Part shown: piece after piece, positions 1 to 9,248 of the stretch
Layout: every line of letters begins with the position of its first letter
Numbering within the stretch: position 1 is the first letter of the stretch
NCBI GenBank assembly: GCA_044463125.1
Contig: JBIQMS010000003.1
Coordinates: 1-64,000 of the forward strand
Direction of reading: 5' to 3'
DNA from: CAYMZZ01 sp044463125
GTDB taxonomy: Bacteria; Bacteroidota; Bacteroidia; Chitinophagales; Chitinophagaceae
DNA: 64,000 nucleotides
Notes under the pieces: model-generated
Database searches by the model: none
Told to the model about the DNA's origin: nothing
The model's input: the letters and a program-made list of their open reading frames with translations, nothing else
Made by a program: the position numbers and the translations under genes

Positions 1-56
1 ACCACTAATAAACTGTTAACGATGTCCTGCTATTCAACACCTAAACTCTAAACCCC

Positions 57-107
57 AACAAACGTACAACGTACTACGTAAAACGTATAACGTAAAACGT
101 ATTCCGT
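57..107. repeat. CGTAnnA heptad array
   Basis: Six consecutive 7-bp units follow the pattern CGTA-nn-A, where nn is CA, CT, AA or TA; the last unit is degenerate. Two TAAACyy-type heptads lie just upstream (about 41-54). The array ends about 35 bp before the comB start. It is the first of several arrays of this family in the window. Confidence 0.85.
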
Positions 108-122
108 CTCCCCAACTTACAG

Positions 123-130
123 TACATTTG
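123..130 (+). promoter_or_regulatory. Bacteroidota -7 box of comB
   Basis: TACATTTG matches the TAnnTTTG -7 consensus of the Bacteroidota housekeeping sigma factor and lies 12 nt before the comB ATG, so the mRNA leader would be very short. No clear TTG/TTTG -33 element is seen about 19 nt upstream; that stretch is the end of the heptad array. Confidence 0.5.
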
Positions 131-141
131 CCGCCGCATTT

Positions 142-867
142 ATGAGTAATAAACCCAGTCTCCACACTTCCCTTTCACCGGCCTTGCTGCATCTTTACGA
201 TTTAAGCAATAGCGTGGTGGTGATCATCGATGTTTTTCGCGCTACCAGCACCATCGCTTCGGCCCTGCACAATGGCGCTAAATGTGTAATTCCGGTCGAT
301 TCGGTTCCTAAAGCTATTGAAATCAGCCGCAGTATCGATGGCATAGCCGCCGGAGAACGCGATGGCAAGATTGCCGAAGGCCTTGAGCACGGCAATTCCC
401 CCCTCGAATATACCCGAGAGTTTGTGGAAGGACGCAACCTGGTACTCACCACCACCAATGGTACAAGACTCTTGCATATGGCCCTGGAACGCGGTGCGGA
501 AACCATCATTTCGGGCTCCTTCCCCAACCTGAGCGCCGTGGCCGATTATCTTGCCTCGAAAGGAAAAAATGTGGTGCTGGGCTGTGCGGGTTGGAAGGAC
601 CGTTTCAACCTCGAAGACACATTATTTGCCGGAGCCGTTATCAATCGCGTTAAGAAATATTTTGAGATACATTGCGACAGTTCCCTGATGGCCGAGCAAA
701 TGTTTAGTAAGCATAAGAATAATCTGCTCGATTTCGCGCCAAAACTCACGCATTATCACCGCCTGGTAGAACGCTTTGGATTGATAGAAGATATCCGTTT
801 CTGCCTTACTGCAGACAATGCCAACGTATTACCCGAATACAAAGATGGAAAGCTGATTGCCGTTTAG
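142..867 (+). CDS. comB: 2-phosphosulfolactate phosphatase (ComB family)
   Basis: The 241-residue protein has the length and motifs of the ComB family: an IDVFRATST block near residue 30, a GERDG segment near 70, and LTTTNGTRLL near 103. ComB removes phosphate from 2-phospho-3-sulfolactate, a Mg-dependent cytoplasmic step first known from coenzyme M synthesis. Bacteria that lack coenzyme M also carry it, probably for sulfolactate or other sulfonate metabolism. No ComA, ComC or other sulfonate gene is visible here, so the local pathway is unknown. The start follows a TAnnTTTG box by a few bases. Family assignment is firm; the physiological role is inferred. Confidence 0.88.
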   Translation: MSNKPSLHTSLSPALLHLYDLSNSVVVIIDVFRATSTIASALHNGAKCVIPVDSVPKAIEISRSIDGIAAGERDGKIAEGLEHGNSPLEYTREFVEGRNLVLTTTNGTRLLHMALERGAETIISGSFPNLSAVADYLASKGKNVVLGCAGWKDRFNLEDTLFAGAVINRVKKYFEIHCDSSLMAEQMFSKHKNNLLDFAPKLTHYHRLVERFGLIEDIRFCLTADNANVLPEYKDGKLIAV

Positions 868-1087
868 TTTCTCGCTTAGAGCAAGAGGGCGGTTGCGGTC
901 AAAGAAAACCAGTGAAGATACAACATTTTACGGGTAAAAAAGAGCCTCCCAAATTTTTTGTAAATCTTCAGCTTTTTCATAGGAATTACCATTTCAATTC
1001 CTTTAGATTTGCCGATTGCCCTGTTCTGATATGGGTTTGCAGAAATCCTTATGAGAACTACTGATATCGTGAATCGCAAAGAAGACT

Positions 1088-4000
1088 ATGGCCTTACCGC
1101 ATCTCTTAAAATACGTTTATACCCATGGAACCGATGAAGTGATCCGTCGTGGAAAAAAGATCCATGCGATAGGTTTCGTGGAGCTGGTGGAATACGATGA
1201 TCTTTTTGGCTCCGCCACATTCCGGGTAAAAGACGACAGCTACTCAACCTTCTACCGCGTTTATATCAACAAGTTTAAAGACCCTCGCGGGCTTTCGCTC
1301 CGTTGTAGCTGCCCCTACAATATTGGTGATATTTGTCGACATGAAACAGCTTCGCTGTTTCAGTTGCAGGAAATGATCGATCGGGGACACCTGCAATCCG
1401 AAGAAGTGGAATACGATCAGCGCCATACGGTGGCCAAGATGAAAACCATCGACCTGAAATCGCTGCGGCTGCTTTCGTCACCCACGGTATTTGCCGATGC
1501 GGAAAAATATCTGCGCACGCAAAAAGCCAATATTGAGCAGGCGGAAAATGAAGTGGTGAAAGCCACCGTGAACCTGGATGGGAAGGATTATGCTGTACTC
1601 ATTCGCAAGAATGAAGAAAGGAATTTTGATACCAGTTGCGACTATCACGATCCCGATCATCCGCTTTGCCTGCCCAAGGTGATAGTGTTTCTGCAATTGT
1701 TGAACGCTTATGGAGCCAGCTACTTTGATAGCATCCGCAACTGGGATAAGGAGAAGAATAAATTGCTGGAAGCTTACGGATATTCGCTGAGCGATGACCT
1801 GAAAGGAAAATTTGAATTTGCCTATAAAGAAGGGAAACCCTACCTGCGGGTGCTCGACAGTAGCATCAAGCGCGTAACGCCCCTGGCTAATCCCAATAGA
1901 CCTATAGCTCCGGCCATTGTAAAAGAGAAGCCAGTTGAAACGGAACTGGTAGAGGAACCCGCACCTGCTGAAAAGCCAGCATTAAGGCTGGGTGCCGTTA
2001 TCAATCTCAATAAAAAATCATTTCCCTTTTTTACGGTAGATGCCATTTTGGGTGAACCCAACGAAGGCAATGATGGCTTTGCCGGCAAGGTGGAGAAAGC
2101 AGATATCAGCCGCTATGTAGAGACGGAAAAGCTCACCGAAAGTGACCGCGACTTGCTGGCGCTGCTGCGAAAGCTGCAGGAATCGGAGATCAACAAATTT
2201 GTAAGCCGCAATTCGCCTTTTTCCGGTATCTGGGAAAACATTATCCACAGTGAGGAAGATGAGCTGCCGGGAGAAACCCGCGAGCTGATGACGGAATACC
2301 TCTATCCGCGGCTCAAGCAGCTTTGTGCGCCACGTGAGGAGCAGGCACTTTTTTATGTGCTGCCTGAGGGAAAACCCTTCAAGACCAATAATCTGGAACC
2401 TCTGATAGTGGGCAATGAAGACGCGATTCCTTATTTCCAGGTAAAAAAGAACGGCGATTATGCCGTAACCATGCGGGTGCAGATGGGTAGCCTTCAATGC
2501 GGTTTGGAAGAAAACGAAAGCATATCACCCCTGTTTTTCCTGTACAACGACCAAATATATACCTGGGCCAGCAATGAAGTGCCGGCGCTGGCTGAGCAAT
2601 TTATGCCCGAGGGCAAAATGCAGGTGGAGAAAGATAACTGGGCAAAAACACTCAACGATTTCCTGATACCACTGGCACGCGAATACAAAGTTGACTTCGA
2701 CAAGAGCCTGGTGGAAGAAGTGAAAGATGGCGATCCCGAGGTAAAACTCTTCCTGGTTGAAAAAGGCGATTTCCTGGTGTTTCAACCCTCCTTCGCCTAC
2801 AAAGGATACGAAACCCGCACCCGCGACCGCGACGAAATAGTGGTACCCCGCGGTGAAAAACTGTTGATCGTACATCGTAACCGCGAGGCGGAAGGGGCTT
2901 TTATTGAAAAGATGAAAGCGCTTCATTCCAACTTTATCATCAATGAAGACAATGGCTCTCTTGCGCTTAAGGGCACTGATGTTTTAAAAAACAACTGGTT
3001 TTTCCTGTTCGTAGATGCCATGAAGGACATGAAGACACCGGTTTTTGGTTTTGAAGCACTGAAAAACTTCCGCTTCAATACCGCCAAACCACAAACCCGC
3101 ATCTTCATTAGCAGCAATACCGACTGGTTCGATGCCAAAGTGGACATAATCTTCGGCGACCAGAAAGTAACCGTGGCCGAAGTGAAAAGGGCGTTGGCCA
3201 ATAAGCAGCAGTTTGTGCAGTTGAATGACGGCACCCTCGGCATTTTGCCAGAGGAATGGTTGAAGAAATATTCCCTGCTGTTCCGCGTAGGCGAAGGGCA
3301 GAACCAGAATCTGAAACTTTCGCGCTATCACCTGAGTGTGGTAGATGAGCTTTACGAGAACAGGGACGAGGAAGAGCTGGTGGTGCAACTGGAAGAAAAA
3401 TACCAGAACCTGCGCCAGTTTAACCAGATACAGGAAATAGATCCACCTGCCACACTAAAACCAATCCTTCGTCCTTACCAGGTAGCGGGCTTTCAGTGGC
3501 TTAATTATCTGAAAGAGATTAAGTGGGGCGGAATACTGGCCGATGATATGGGTTTGGGTAAGACGGTACAGGCACTTTCTTTCCTCGAACACGTGCGTAC
3601 CGATCAGGGTTCTTTGAAAGCGCTGGTAGTGTGCCCGACAACGCTGATCTACAACTGGGAAAGTGAGATCCGGAAATTTACCCCAAAGCTTACCTATCGC
3701 ATTCATCACGGAGCGCAACGTACGCGCGCCAAGGAGGAAATTCTGGATCATGATGTTACCATCACCACTTATGGCACCCTTCGAAGCGATATAAAGCTGC
3801 TGATGAGCGTACAGTTCGACTATGTGATACTCGACGAAAGCCAGGCGATTAAAAACCCTTCGAGCAAAGTAACCAAGGCGGCCTGTCTGCTCAATGCGAA
3901 ACATCGCCTGTGCATGAGTGGTACGCCTTTGCAGAATAATACATTCGACGTGTTTGCGCAAATGCATTTCCTGAATCCCGGCATGCTGGGCACCATGGAG

Positions 4001-4855
4001 TATTTCCGCCAGGAGTTTGCCATCCCTATTGATAAGTTTGGGGAACAGGATCGGAAAGATCATTTGCGAAAAATTCTTTACCCCTTTATACTTCGTCGTA
4101 CCAAGGAACAGGTGGCCAAGGACCTGCCCGAAAAGCAGGAAATGATCCTTTGGTGCGAAATGGAAGATGCGCAGCGAAAGATTTACGATGCCTATCGCAA
4201 TGATTTCCGCGACAAGATACTGGGTACCATTCAGGAGCAGGGAATTCAGCGTTCGCAACTAACCATCCTGCAGGGATTGATGAAGCTCCGGCAGATTTGT
4301 GATTCCCCTGCCATCTTGAATGAGGATGAAAAATTTGATAATCATTCCATCAAGCTCGATGAAATAGGCCGCGAAATCACCGAGAATATCAGCAACCATA
4401 AGGCCCTGATTTTTTCCCAGTTTCTGGGTATGCTGGCCCTCATTAAGGCCAAACTGGATGAGCTGGGTGTGAAGTACGAATACTTTGATGGCAGCACCAG
4501 TGCGCCCGACCGGGAAAAAGCCATCCAAAGCTTTCAGAACGACGATTCGGTACGCGTATTCCTGATTTCGCTAAAAGCGGGTGGCGTGGGTTTGAATCTT
4601 ACCGCCGCCGACTATGTGTACATAGTAGACCCCTGGTGGAACCCCGCCGTGGAGCAACAAGCTATCGACCGTACACACCGCATCGGCCAAACGAAGAACA
4701 TCTTTGCCTATCGTATGATCTGCAAGGATACCATCGAAGACAAGATTCTTTCCTTACAGGAAAAGAAAAGGGCCCTCGCCAAAGACCTTATTGCCGACGA
4801 CAGCAGCTTTGTGAAGAGCCTGACGAGGGAGGATGTGGAGTACTTATTTAGCTAA
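1088..4855 (+). CDS. SWIM zinc-finger SNF2-family helicase
   Basis: A 1255-residue protein. The N-terminus has a SWIM zinc finger (CxC...CxH, residues about 74-87). A long middle region with little recognisable motif content, including an acidic and Pro-rich linker near 275-300, follows. The C-terminal SNF2 ATPase has Walker A DDMGLGKT (about 817), a DESQ box (about 914), TSGTPLQNN-like motif III (SGTPLQNN here), and C-terminal motifs SLKAGGVGLNLT (about 1160) and DRTHRIGQ (about 1195). Such proteins translocate on double-stranded DNA and remodel DNA-protein complexes; bacterial members resemble RapA/HepA-type enzymes. All ATPase motifs look intact. The gene stands alone, 220 bp after comB, and its in vivo substrate is not evident. 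Confidence 0.92.
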   Translation: MALPHLLKYVYTHGTDEVIRRGKKIHAIGFVELVEYDDLFGSATFRVKDDSYSTFYRVYINKFKDPRGLSLRCSCPYNIGDICRHETASLFQLQEMIDRGHLQSEEVEYDQRHTVAKMKTIDLKSLRLLSSPTVFADAEKYLRTQKANIEQAENEVVKATVNLDGKDYAVLIRKNEERNFDTSCDYHDPDHPLCLPKVIVFLQLLNAYGASYFDSIRNWDKEKNKLLEAYGYSLSDDLKGKFEFAYKEGKPYLRVLDSSIKRVTPLANPNRPIAPAIVKEKPVETELVEEPAPAEKPALRLGAVINLNKKSFPFFTVDAILGEPNEGNDGFAGKVEKADISRYVETEKLTESDRDLLALLRKLQESEINKFVSRNSPFSGIWENIIHSEEDELPGETRELMTEYLYPRLKQLCAPREEQALFYVLPEGKPFKTNNLEPLIVGNEDAIPYFQVKKNGDYAVTMRVQMGSLQCGLEENESISPLFFLYNDQIYTWASNEVPALAEQFMPEGKMQVEKDNWAKTLNDFLIPLAREYKVDFDKSLVEEVKDGDPEVKLFLVEKGDFLVFQPSFAYKGYETRTRDRDEIVVPRGEKLLIVHRNREAEGAFIEKMKALHSNFIINEDNGSLALKGTDVLKNNWFFLFVDAMKDMKTPVFGFEALKNFRFNTAKPQTRIFISSNTDWFDAKVDIIFGDQKVTVAEVKRALANKQQFVQLNDGTLGILPEEWLKKYSLLFRVGEGQNQNLKLSRYHLSVVDELYENRDEEELVVQLEEKYQNLRQFNQIQEIDPPATLKPILRPYQVAGFQWLNYLKEIKWGGILADDMGLGKTVQALSFLEHVRTDQGSLKALVVCPTTLIYNWESEIRKFTPKLTYRIHHGAQRTRAKEEILDHDVTITTYGTLRSDIKLLMSVQFDYVILDESQAIKNPSSKVTKAACLLNAKHRLCMSGTPLQNNTFDVFAQMHFLNPGMLGTMEYFRQEFAIPIDKFGEQDRKDHLRKILYPFILRRTKEQVAKDLPEKQEMILWCEMEDAQRKIYDAYRNDFRDKILGTIQEQGIQRSQLTILQGLMKLRQICDSPAILNEDEKFDNHSIKLDEIGREITENISNHKALIFSQFLGMLALIKAKLDELGVKYEYFDGSTSAPDREKAIQSFQNDDSVRVFLISLKAGGVGLNLTAADYVYIVDPWWNPAVEQQAIDRTHRIGQTKNIFAYRMICKDTIEDKILSLQEKKRALAKDLIADDSSFVKSLTREDVEYLFS

Positions 4856-5048
4856 GCCTATTAGGTAGTACATTGGGTTTAAGGTTGAGGGTTTAAGGTT
4901 TAATTAGAATTTCAGTCCCTGGCAGATTCCAAACTGTAAGGTCTTTTGCGAGAAATCATGCCTGATCTCCGAAAATTCTTTGTATGCCCGAGAGCTCCCA
5001 ACTGATTCGCAATTATTAAGTATCCATTAAACGCCATAACCATAACCC

Positions 5049-5080
5049 AACGTACTACGTAAAACGTATAACGTAAAACT
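5049..5080. repeat. CGTAnnA heptad array
   Basis: Four 7-bp units of pattern CGTA-nn-A lie in the 279-bp gap between the SNF2 gene and the first barrel gene. A short stretch of TTTAAGG-like heptads lies at about 4878-4902, just after the helicase gene. Nothing else was recognised in this gap. Confidence 0.8.
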
Positions 5081-5134
5081 TCTCCGCAAGTCCCACCCCC
5101 CTTCCCGCGTCTAAGTTTTTCAAGACCACTTAAT

Positions 5135-8026
5135 ATGTTGAGAAAATTGACGGTCCTTTTGGGCCTTATCCTGATTGCGGGCCTGGTGCAGGCTCAGAAA
5201 CCCAATGGCCTTATCCGCGGCAAGCTGGTGGACAGTACTGTGAAGCAACCAGTTGCGGATGCAACAGTTACGCTTTTGCAGGCAGCAGATTCTTCTCTCG
5301 TCACTTTTACGCTCTCTAATAAGGAGGGTGTTTTTGAAATACGCGGGCTTGTTGCCGGCAACTACCATTTGCTTATTTCGCATGAAGGATTTGATCCCGC
5401 CAGCCGTATGCTGGCAATTACCGAAACCAAAAAAGAATTGGATCTCGGAACCCTTTATCCCTCCAAAAACTATAAGACCCTTGGCGAAGTGGTGGTAACC
5501 AATGAGGCACCCATTGTCGTTAAGAACGACACCATTCAGTTTAATGCCAGCGGATTTAGAACCCAGGCCAATGCTACGGTGGAAGACCTGCTGAAAAAGT
5601 TGCCCGGCATGGAAGTGGACCGGGAAGGAAATGTAAAGTCGCAGGGCGAACAGGTGCAGAGGGTATTAGTAGATGGCAAAGAGTTTTTTGGTAACGACCC
5701 CAAGCTGGCCACCAAAAACCTGACAGCCGATATGGTGGAGAGTGTGCAGGTATTTGACGATATGAGCGACCAGGCCAAATTCACGCAGATGGACGATGGT
5801 AACCGCACCAAGACCCTTAATATAAAGCTGAAGAAGGACAGGAACCGTGGCTATTTTGGGAGAGCGTTGGTCGGCTATGGTGATAATAACCGCTATGAGG
5901 GCAATTTCAGTATCAACAAATTTGCGGGTGATGAGCGCATTTCCCTCTTGTTTAACGCCAATAACATTAACAAGCAGGGCTTTTCCTTTTCTGATGTAAT
6001 CAGTTCTATGGGAGGATTTAGTGGATTTGGCGGCGGCGGTGGTGGTGGAAGAGAAATGATGGGCGGAATGCAGATACGCGGTGGGGGTGGTATGGCGGCC
6101 ATGTTTGGCGGTGGCGGTATGGGGGGTACGGGTTTGATCAAGTCGCTTTCAACCGGGGTGAACTATACCAATCAGTGGAGTAATAAGATTAAACTTACGG
6201 GTAGCTATTTCCTATCGAACAGCAATACCCGCCAGGAGCAGGATATATTCCGGAGAACCACTTTTGCCGATTCGATCGTGAGCCTCGATCGCCGTCGGCT
6301 TTCTGAGAACCAAAATATGAACCACCGGTTTAATGTGCGATTTGAATACCAGATCGATTCTATGAACTCGATCCTGTACACCCCTTCGCTCACGCTTCAA
6401 AATTCCGAGAGCTTCAACAATGATACATCCTTCAATATTTCGCAAACGCCGCTTGAGCAGTTTTTGTCGGTAACCGCCCGCACCAATAATCAGAATAAAC
6501 GTGATGGGTATTCCTGGTCGAATAATTTATTGTACCGCCATAAGTTTCGCAAAACCGGCCGTACACTCACACTGGGTTGGAATAACAATTTTGGAAACAG
6601 TAGCAGCGATGGGCTCACATATTCCAATAATGATTTTTATCGCGAGGACGGAACACTTTATAATACAGTGAATCAAAATCAGACAACGGATCAAAAAACG
6701 CGGAACAATAATCATGTGGTGAGTACCTCTTATACCGAACCTTTTAGGTTGAATAAATTGTTGGAGCTGAACTATGCCTATACCCGCAACAAAAGCTATT
6801 CAGACAGGCGGGCTTTTAATTATGACCCGGCCACGGATAAGTATGAAACTCCCAATTTGTTGCTCACCAATCGGTTTGAAAACTTGTTTGAGGCTCATCG
6901 TATGGGAGCCAATTTTAGGGTACAGCAGAAGAAATACAATTACCAGTTTGGCCTCGCCGTGCAGCAGGCAACACTGGAAACAGAAAGCTTTCAGGCCCTG
7001 ACCGGCAAGGATTCCATGACGCGGCAGCGCTATACCAATTTCTTCCCCACGGCTAATTTCAATTTCATGCCGGCAAGAAGCAAGAACCTTCGCTTTCGCT
7101 ATAGTGGCCGTACCAGCCAGCCCAGCCTGAGCCAGTTGCAGAATGTTCCCGACGCCACCGATACGCTCAATATTGTGATAGGCAACCCTAACCTCGATCA
7201 GGAGTTTACCCACAACTTCAATATTGGCTATAACTCTTTCAACATTCTGAACTTCCGATTCATAGCCGCCAACCTGAGTTTCACTACCACACAGAATAAG
7301 ATTGTGAACGACATTACGGTGAATGGTCCCGTGCAAATAACCCGCTATGCTAACCTGGATGGTTATTACAGGGCGAATGGATTTTTTACACTGGGCCTGC
7401 CATTTAAGAATCCAAAGTGGAAGGGGAGCAGCATCAACCTGACCAATAATATGAGCTATAGCCGGGATGTAAGCCTGGTGAGAAGTGTGAAGAACTTTAC
7501 CAAATCTCTGATGTTGACGCAGGGCGCCGGCATCAATCTGAATAAGGAAAAATTTGACCTGGGTCTGCGCGCCAGCCTTACATATAATGACGTAAAGTAC
7601 ACCGTGAATACGCAACTGAATGAGGATTACTGGACACAGAATTACAGCCTTGATTTCTCCTATAATTTCCCGGCCAATTTCATACTGCTAACCGACTTCA
7701 ATTACATGATCAATACCGGCCGCGCGGAAGGATATAACCAGAATATTCCGCTTTGGAATGCGACCCTGAGCAAGCAGGTGTTTAAGAAGAAAAACGGCGA
7801 GATCCGTTTTTCAGTAAATGATATCCTCAACCAGAATCAGAGCATTGCGCGAACAGCCGCCGACAACTATGTGCAGGATACCCGAAGCATAGTGCTGAAA
7901 AGATATTTTATGGTGAGCCTGCTCTTCAATCTGAACCGTATGGGTGGCCGCAATGCGACTATGCAGGCGGTTCCCGGCATGAACCGCATGATGAATCGCA
8001 GCATGCAACGGATCCGCGTTGATTAA
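5135..8026 (+). CDS. Outer-membrane beta-barrel family protein
   Basis: 963 residues. A signal peptide (about 1-20) ends at VQAQ. A carboxypeptidase-regulatory-like beta-sandwich (about 24-110) follows, then a plug-like segment with the block LLKKLPGMEVDREGN and VDGKEFFGND, and a long barrel rich in alternating aromatic strands, as in the Outer_membrane_beta-barrel family (PF14905). The build is TonB-receptor-like, but there is no adjacent SusD and no obvious TonB box, so it is not a classical SusC. A Gly-rich insert (about 287-335) sits between plug and barrel. Paralogues lie at 9249 and 26104. Cargo or ligand is unknown. Confidence 0.88.
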   Translation: MLRKLTVLLGLILIAGLVQAQKPNGLIRGKLVDSTVKQPVADATVTLLQAADSSLVTFTLSNKEGVFEIRGLVAGNYHLLISHEGFDPASRMLAITETKKELDLGTLYPSKNYKTLGEVVVTNEAPIVVKNDTIQFNASGFRTQANATVEDLLKKLPGMEVDREGNVKSQGEQVQRVLVDGKEFFGNDPKLATKNLTADMVESVQVFDDMSDQAKFTQMDDGNRTKTLNIKLKKDRNRGYFGRALVGYGDNNRYEGNFSINKFAGDERISLLFNANNINKQGFSFSDVISSMGGFSGFGGGGGGGREMMGGMQIRGGGGMAAMFGGGGMGGTGLIKSLSTGVNYTNQWSNKIKLTGSYFLSNSNTRQEQDIFRRTTFADSIVSLDRRRLSENQNMNHRFNVRFEYQIDSMNSILYTPSLTLQNSESFNNDTSFNISQTPLEQFLSVTARTNNQNKRDGYSWSNNLLYRHKFRKTGRTLTLGWNNNFGNSSSDGLTYSNNDFYREDGTLYNTVNQNQTTDQKTRNNNHVVSTSYTEPFRLNKLLELNYAYTRNKSYSDRRAFNYDPATDKYETPNLLLTNRFENLFEAHRMGANFRVQQKKYNYQFGLAVQQATLETESFQALTGKDSMTRQRYTNFFPTANFNFMPARSKNLRFRYSGRTSQPSLSQLQNVPDATDTLNIVIGNPNLDQEFTHNFNIGYNSFNILNFRFIAANLSFTTTQNKIVNDITVNGPVQITRYANLDGYYRANGFFTLGLPFKNPKWKGSSINLTNNMSYSRDVSLVRSVKNFTKSLMLTQGAGINLNKEKFDLGLRASLTYNDVKYTVNTQLNEDYWTQNYSLDFSYNFPANFILLTDFNYMINTGRAEGYNQNIPLWNATLSKQVFKKKNGEIRFSVNDILNQNQSIARTAADNYVQDTRSIVLKRYFMVSLLFNLNRMGGRNATMQAVPGMNRMMNRSMQRIRVD

Positions 8027-8041
8027 TCAACCTGATTTCAC

Positions 8042-8088
8042 CTTTTTCTCTGCTAAAAAATGCAAAGCATTTTTTAGCAGAGAAAAAG
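8042..8088 (+). terminator. 22-bp perfect hairpin terminator
   Basis: Arms 8042-8063 and 8067-8088 are perfect reverse complements with a 3-nt AAA loop. They begin 15 bp after the stop of the barrel gene. The long A/T-rich stem suits an intrinsic terminator, possibly acting in both directions. Confidence 0.8.
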
Positions 8089-8091
8089 AAA

Positions 8092-8122
8092 AAAGCCGCT
8101 TCCTGTAACGGAAAGCGGCTTT
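8092..8122 (-). terminator. Terminator of the 8151-8309 gene
   Basis: GC-rich arms (8092-8103 and 8110-8122, one bulged base) are followed on the minus strand by a T-rich run. The hairpin lies 29 bp past the stop of the small minus-strand gene, as expected for an intrinsic terminator. Confidence 0.7.
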
Positions 8123-8150
8123 GTATTTTGGGGGTTAGTAGAGAAAACGA

Positions 8151-8309
8151 TTATCTGCGGCGACGCGAAACCGTATCAACCGGTGAAGCACCGGAGATAA
8201 AAACCGATAATACCGACTTGAACAAACGAATCAAATTGAGAGAGGGTTTGTAGTAGTGCTGGTAAATGCGGGCGGCTTCATGCGCATGCGCAATGCCTTT
8301 GTTTTTCAT
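8151..8309 (-). CDS. Small conserved-looking protein, 52 aa
   Basis: A short minus-strand frame runs from an ATG at 8309 to a TAA at 8151. The product starts MKNKGIAHAHEAARIYQHYY and has a hydrophobic middle (about 29-39) and a basic end, SRRRR. I do not recognise the family. Support for a real gene is the dedicated rho-independent terminator just downstream and its location between two convergent/divergent units. It has no signal peptide. Function unknown. Confidence 0.55.
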   Translation of the reverse strand: MKNKGIAHAHEAARIYQHYYKPSLNLIRLFKSVLSVFISGASPVDTVSRRRR

Positions 8310-8422
8310 ATTTGGATGAGTTTAGCACAAGGGATAACGAAAAAAGCATCGTTAAATTATCAAACAGTTCAATATTTTCATAATATTTGTACTGCTTTTT
8401 TAACCCATTTAATTCGATACTC

Positions 8423-9007
8423 GTGAAAAAACTCGTAAAACCACTCGTTGGGGCCATGGCCCTATGCCTCACCCTTTCCTCTTTTGCACAACTAAAATTA
8501 CCCGGTGCCAGCAGCTTTACCTCCGACATGAAGGCGGTAATACGCGACTATCCCCACAACTATGAAAGCATGTTGGGCAAGCCAATGCAGGAAAACCCCC
8601 AGCATACCGATTATGCAAGTACACACAAAGTGGAGGGAGCTGAAAACATCACCATCAGCCGCTATTCTGCCGACAACAAAGAAGTGTATAGCTGGCAGGC
8701 GCTTATGCTCACCACCGAAGATTTTGAGGAGGCGAAAGCAAAGTTTAAGACCCTGTTTGCACGCTTCAACAACCTGGCGGTGAAGATGGACTATGGAGTT
8801 ACCTTCTATCTCAAAGGCACTTACATTGAGCCCATAGAAGAAAGGGGCTTCACCAGCAGCATCCTGCGCTTTGAGCTGCCCGACCGTATCACCAAAAAAA
8901 TGATCCTCGAAGTGACCATGCAGTATGAATTCCCGGAATGGAAAGTGAAGTTGTTGATTTATGAGCGCGAAAGAGAGGATAATGAGCAGGGGGAAGTGAT
9001 TGAGTGA
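8423..9007 (+). CDS. Secreted protein of unknown function
   Basis: A GTG at 8423 is preferred as start because it places a clean signal peptide (MKKLVKPLVGAMALCLTLSSFAQ) at the N-terminus; a longer frame from 8387 would bury it. The mature protein (about 170 residues) has no motif I recognise and looks like a mixed alpha/beta periplasmic protein with a strongly acidic C-terminus. The stop codon lies in a degenerate first unit of the CGTGAnn repeat array that follows. It is flanked by two barrel-protein genes; a link to them is possible but not shown. Confidence 0.75.
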   Translation: MKKLVKPLVGAMALCLTLSSFAQLKLPGASSFTSDMKAVIRDYPHNYESMLGKPMQENPQHTDYASTHKVEGAENITISRYSADNKEVYSWQALMLTTEDFEEAKAKFKTLFARFNNLAVKMDYGVTFYLKGTYIEPIEERGFTSSILRFELPDRITKKMILEVTMQYEFPEWKVKLLIYEREREDNEQGEVIE

Positions 9008-9155
9008 GCGTGAGGCGTGAGGCGTGAGTCGTGAGGCGTGAATCGTGAGGCGTGAATCGTGAGGCGTGAGTGTAGTTTATGTTTAGCATTTGAAGTTGAA
9101 TTGTGGACTTAAACCCTAAACTCCAAAACTCACGCCTCACGATTCACGCCTCACG
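9005..9155. repeat. Inverted pair of CGTGAnn heptad arrays
   Basis: Nine or so units of CGTGA-nn (nn GG, GT or AT) run from 9005 to about 9072. The reverse-complement array lies at 9128-9155. Between them is an AT-rich spacer with two TAAACyy heptads (about 9113-9126). The first units contain the stop codon of the preceding gene. Arms could pair into a stem of 25 bp or more. Confidence 0.85.
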
Positions 9156-9248
9156 TGCCATTAACTTCCATTAACATTAATCCAAGGCTCATTAACCGCC
9201 CGGGCGTCTTATTCCGAATATTTTCGTAGCCGAAATAAAAAACCGGCT

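Noticed and set aside
876..1079. 67-codon minus-strand frame between comB and the helicase
   Set aside because: Biased composition, no terminator or promoter and no recognisable sequence.
3455..4258. Long minus-strand open frame inside the SNF2 helicase
   Set aside because: It is a shadow of the helicase frame, with no family resemblance or start context.
6800..7615. Long minus-strand open frame inside the barrel gene
   Set aside because: Antisense shadow caused by codon bias of the real gene.
5135..8026. SusC-type glycan importer
   Set aside because: No SusD gene, no clear TonB box, and the barrel fits the PF14905-like family instead.
9005..9155. Possible CRISPR array
   Set aside because: Units are only 7 bp without spacers, and arms are inverted; no cas genes are present.
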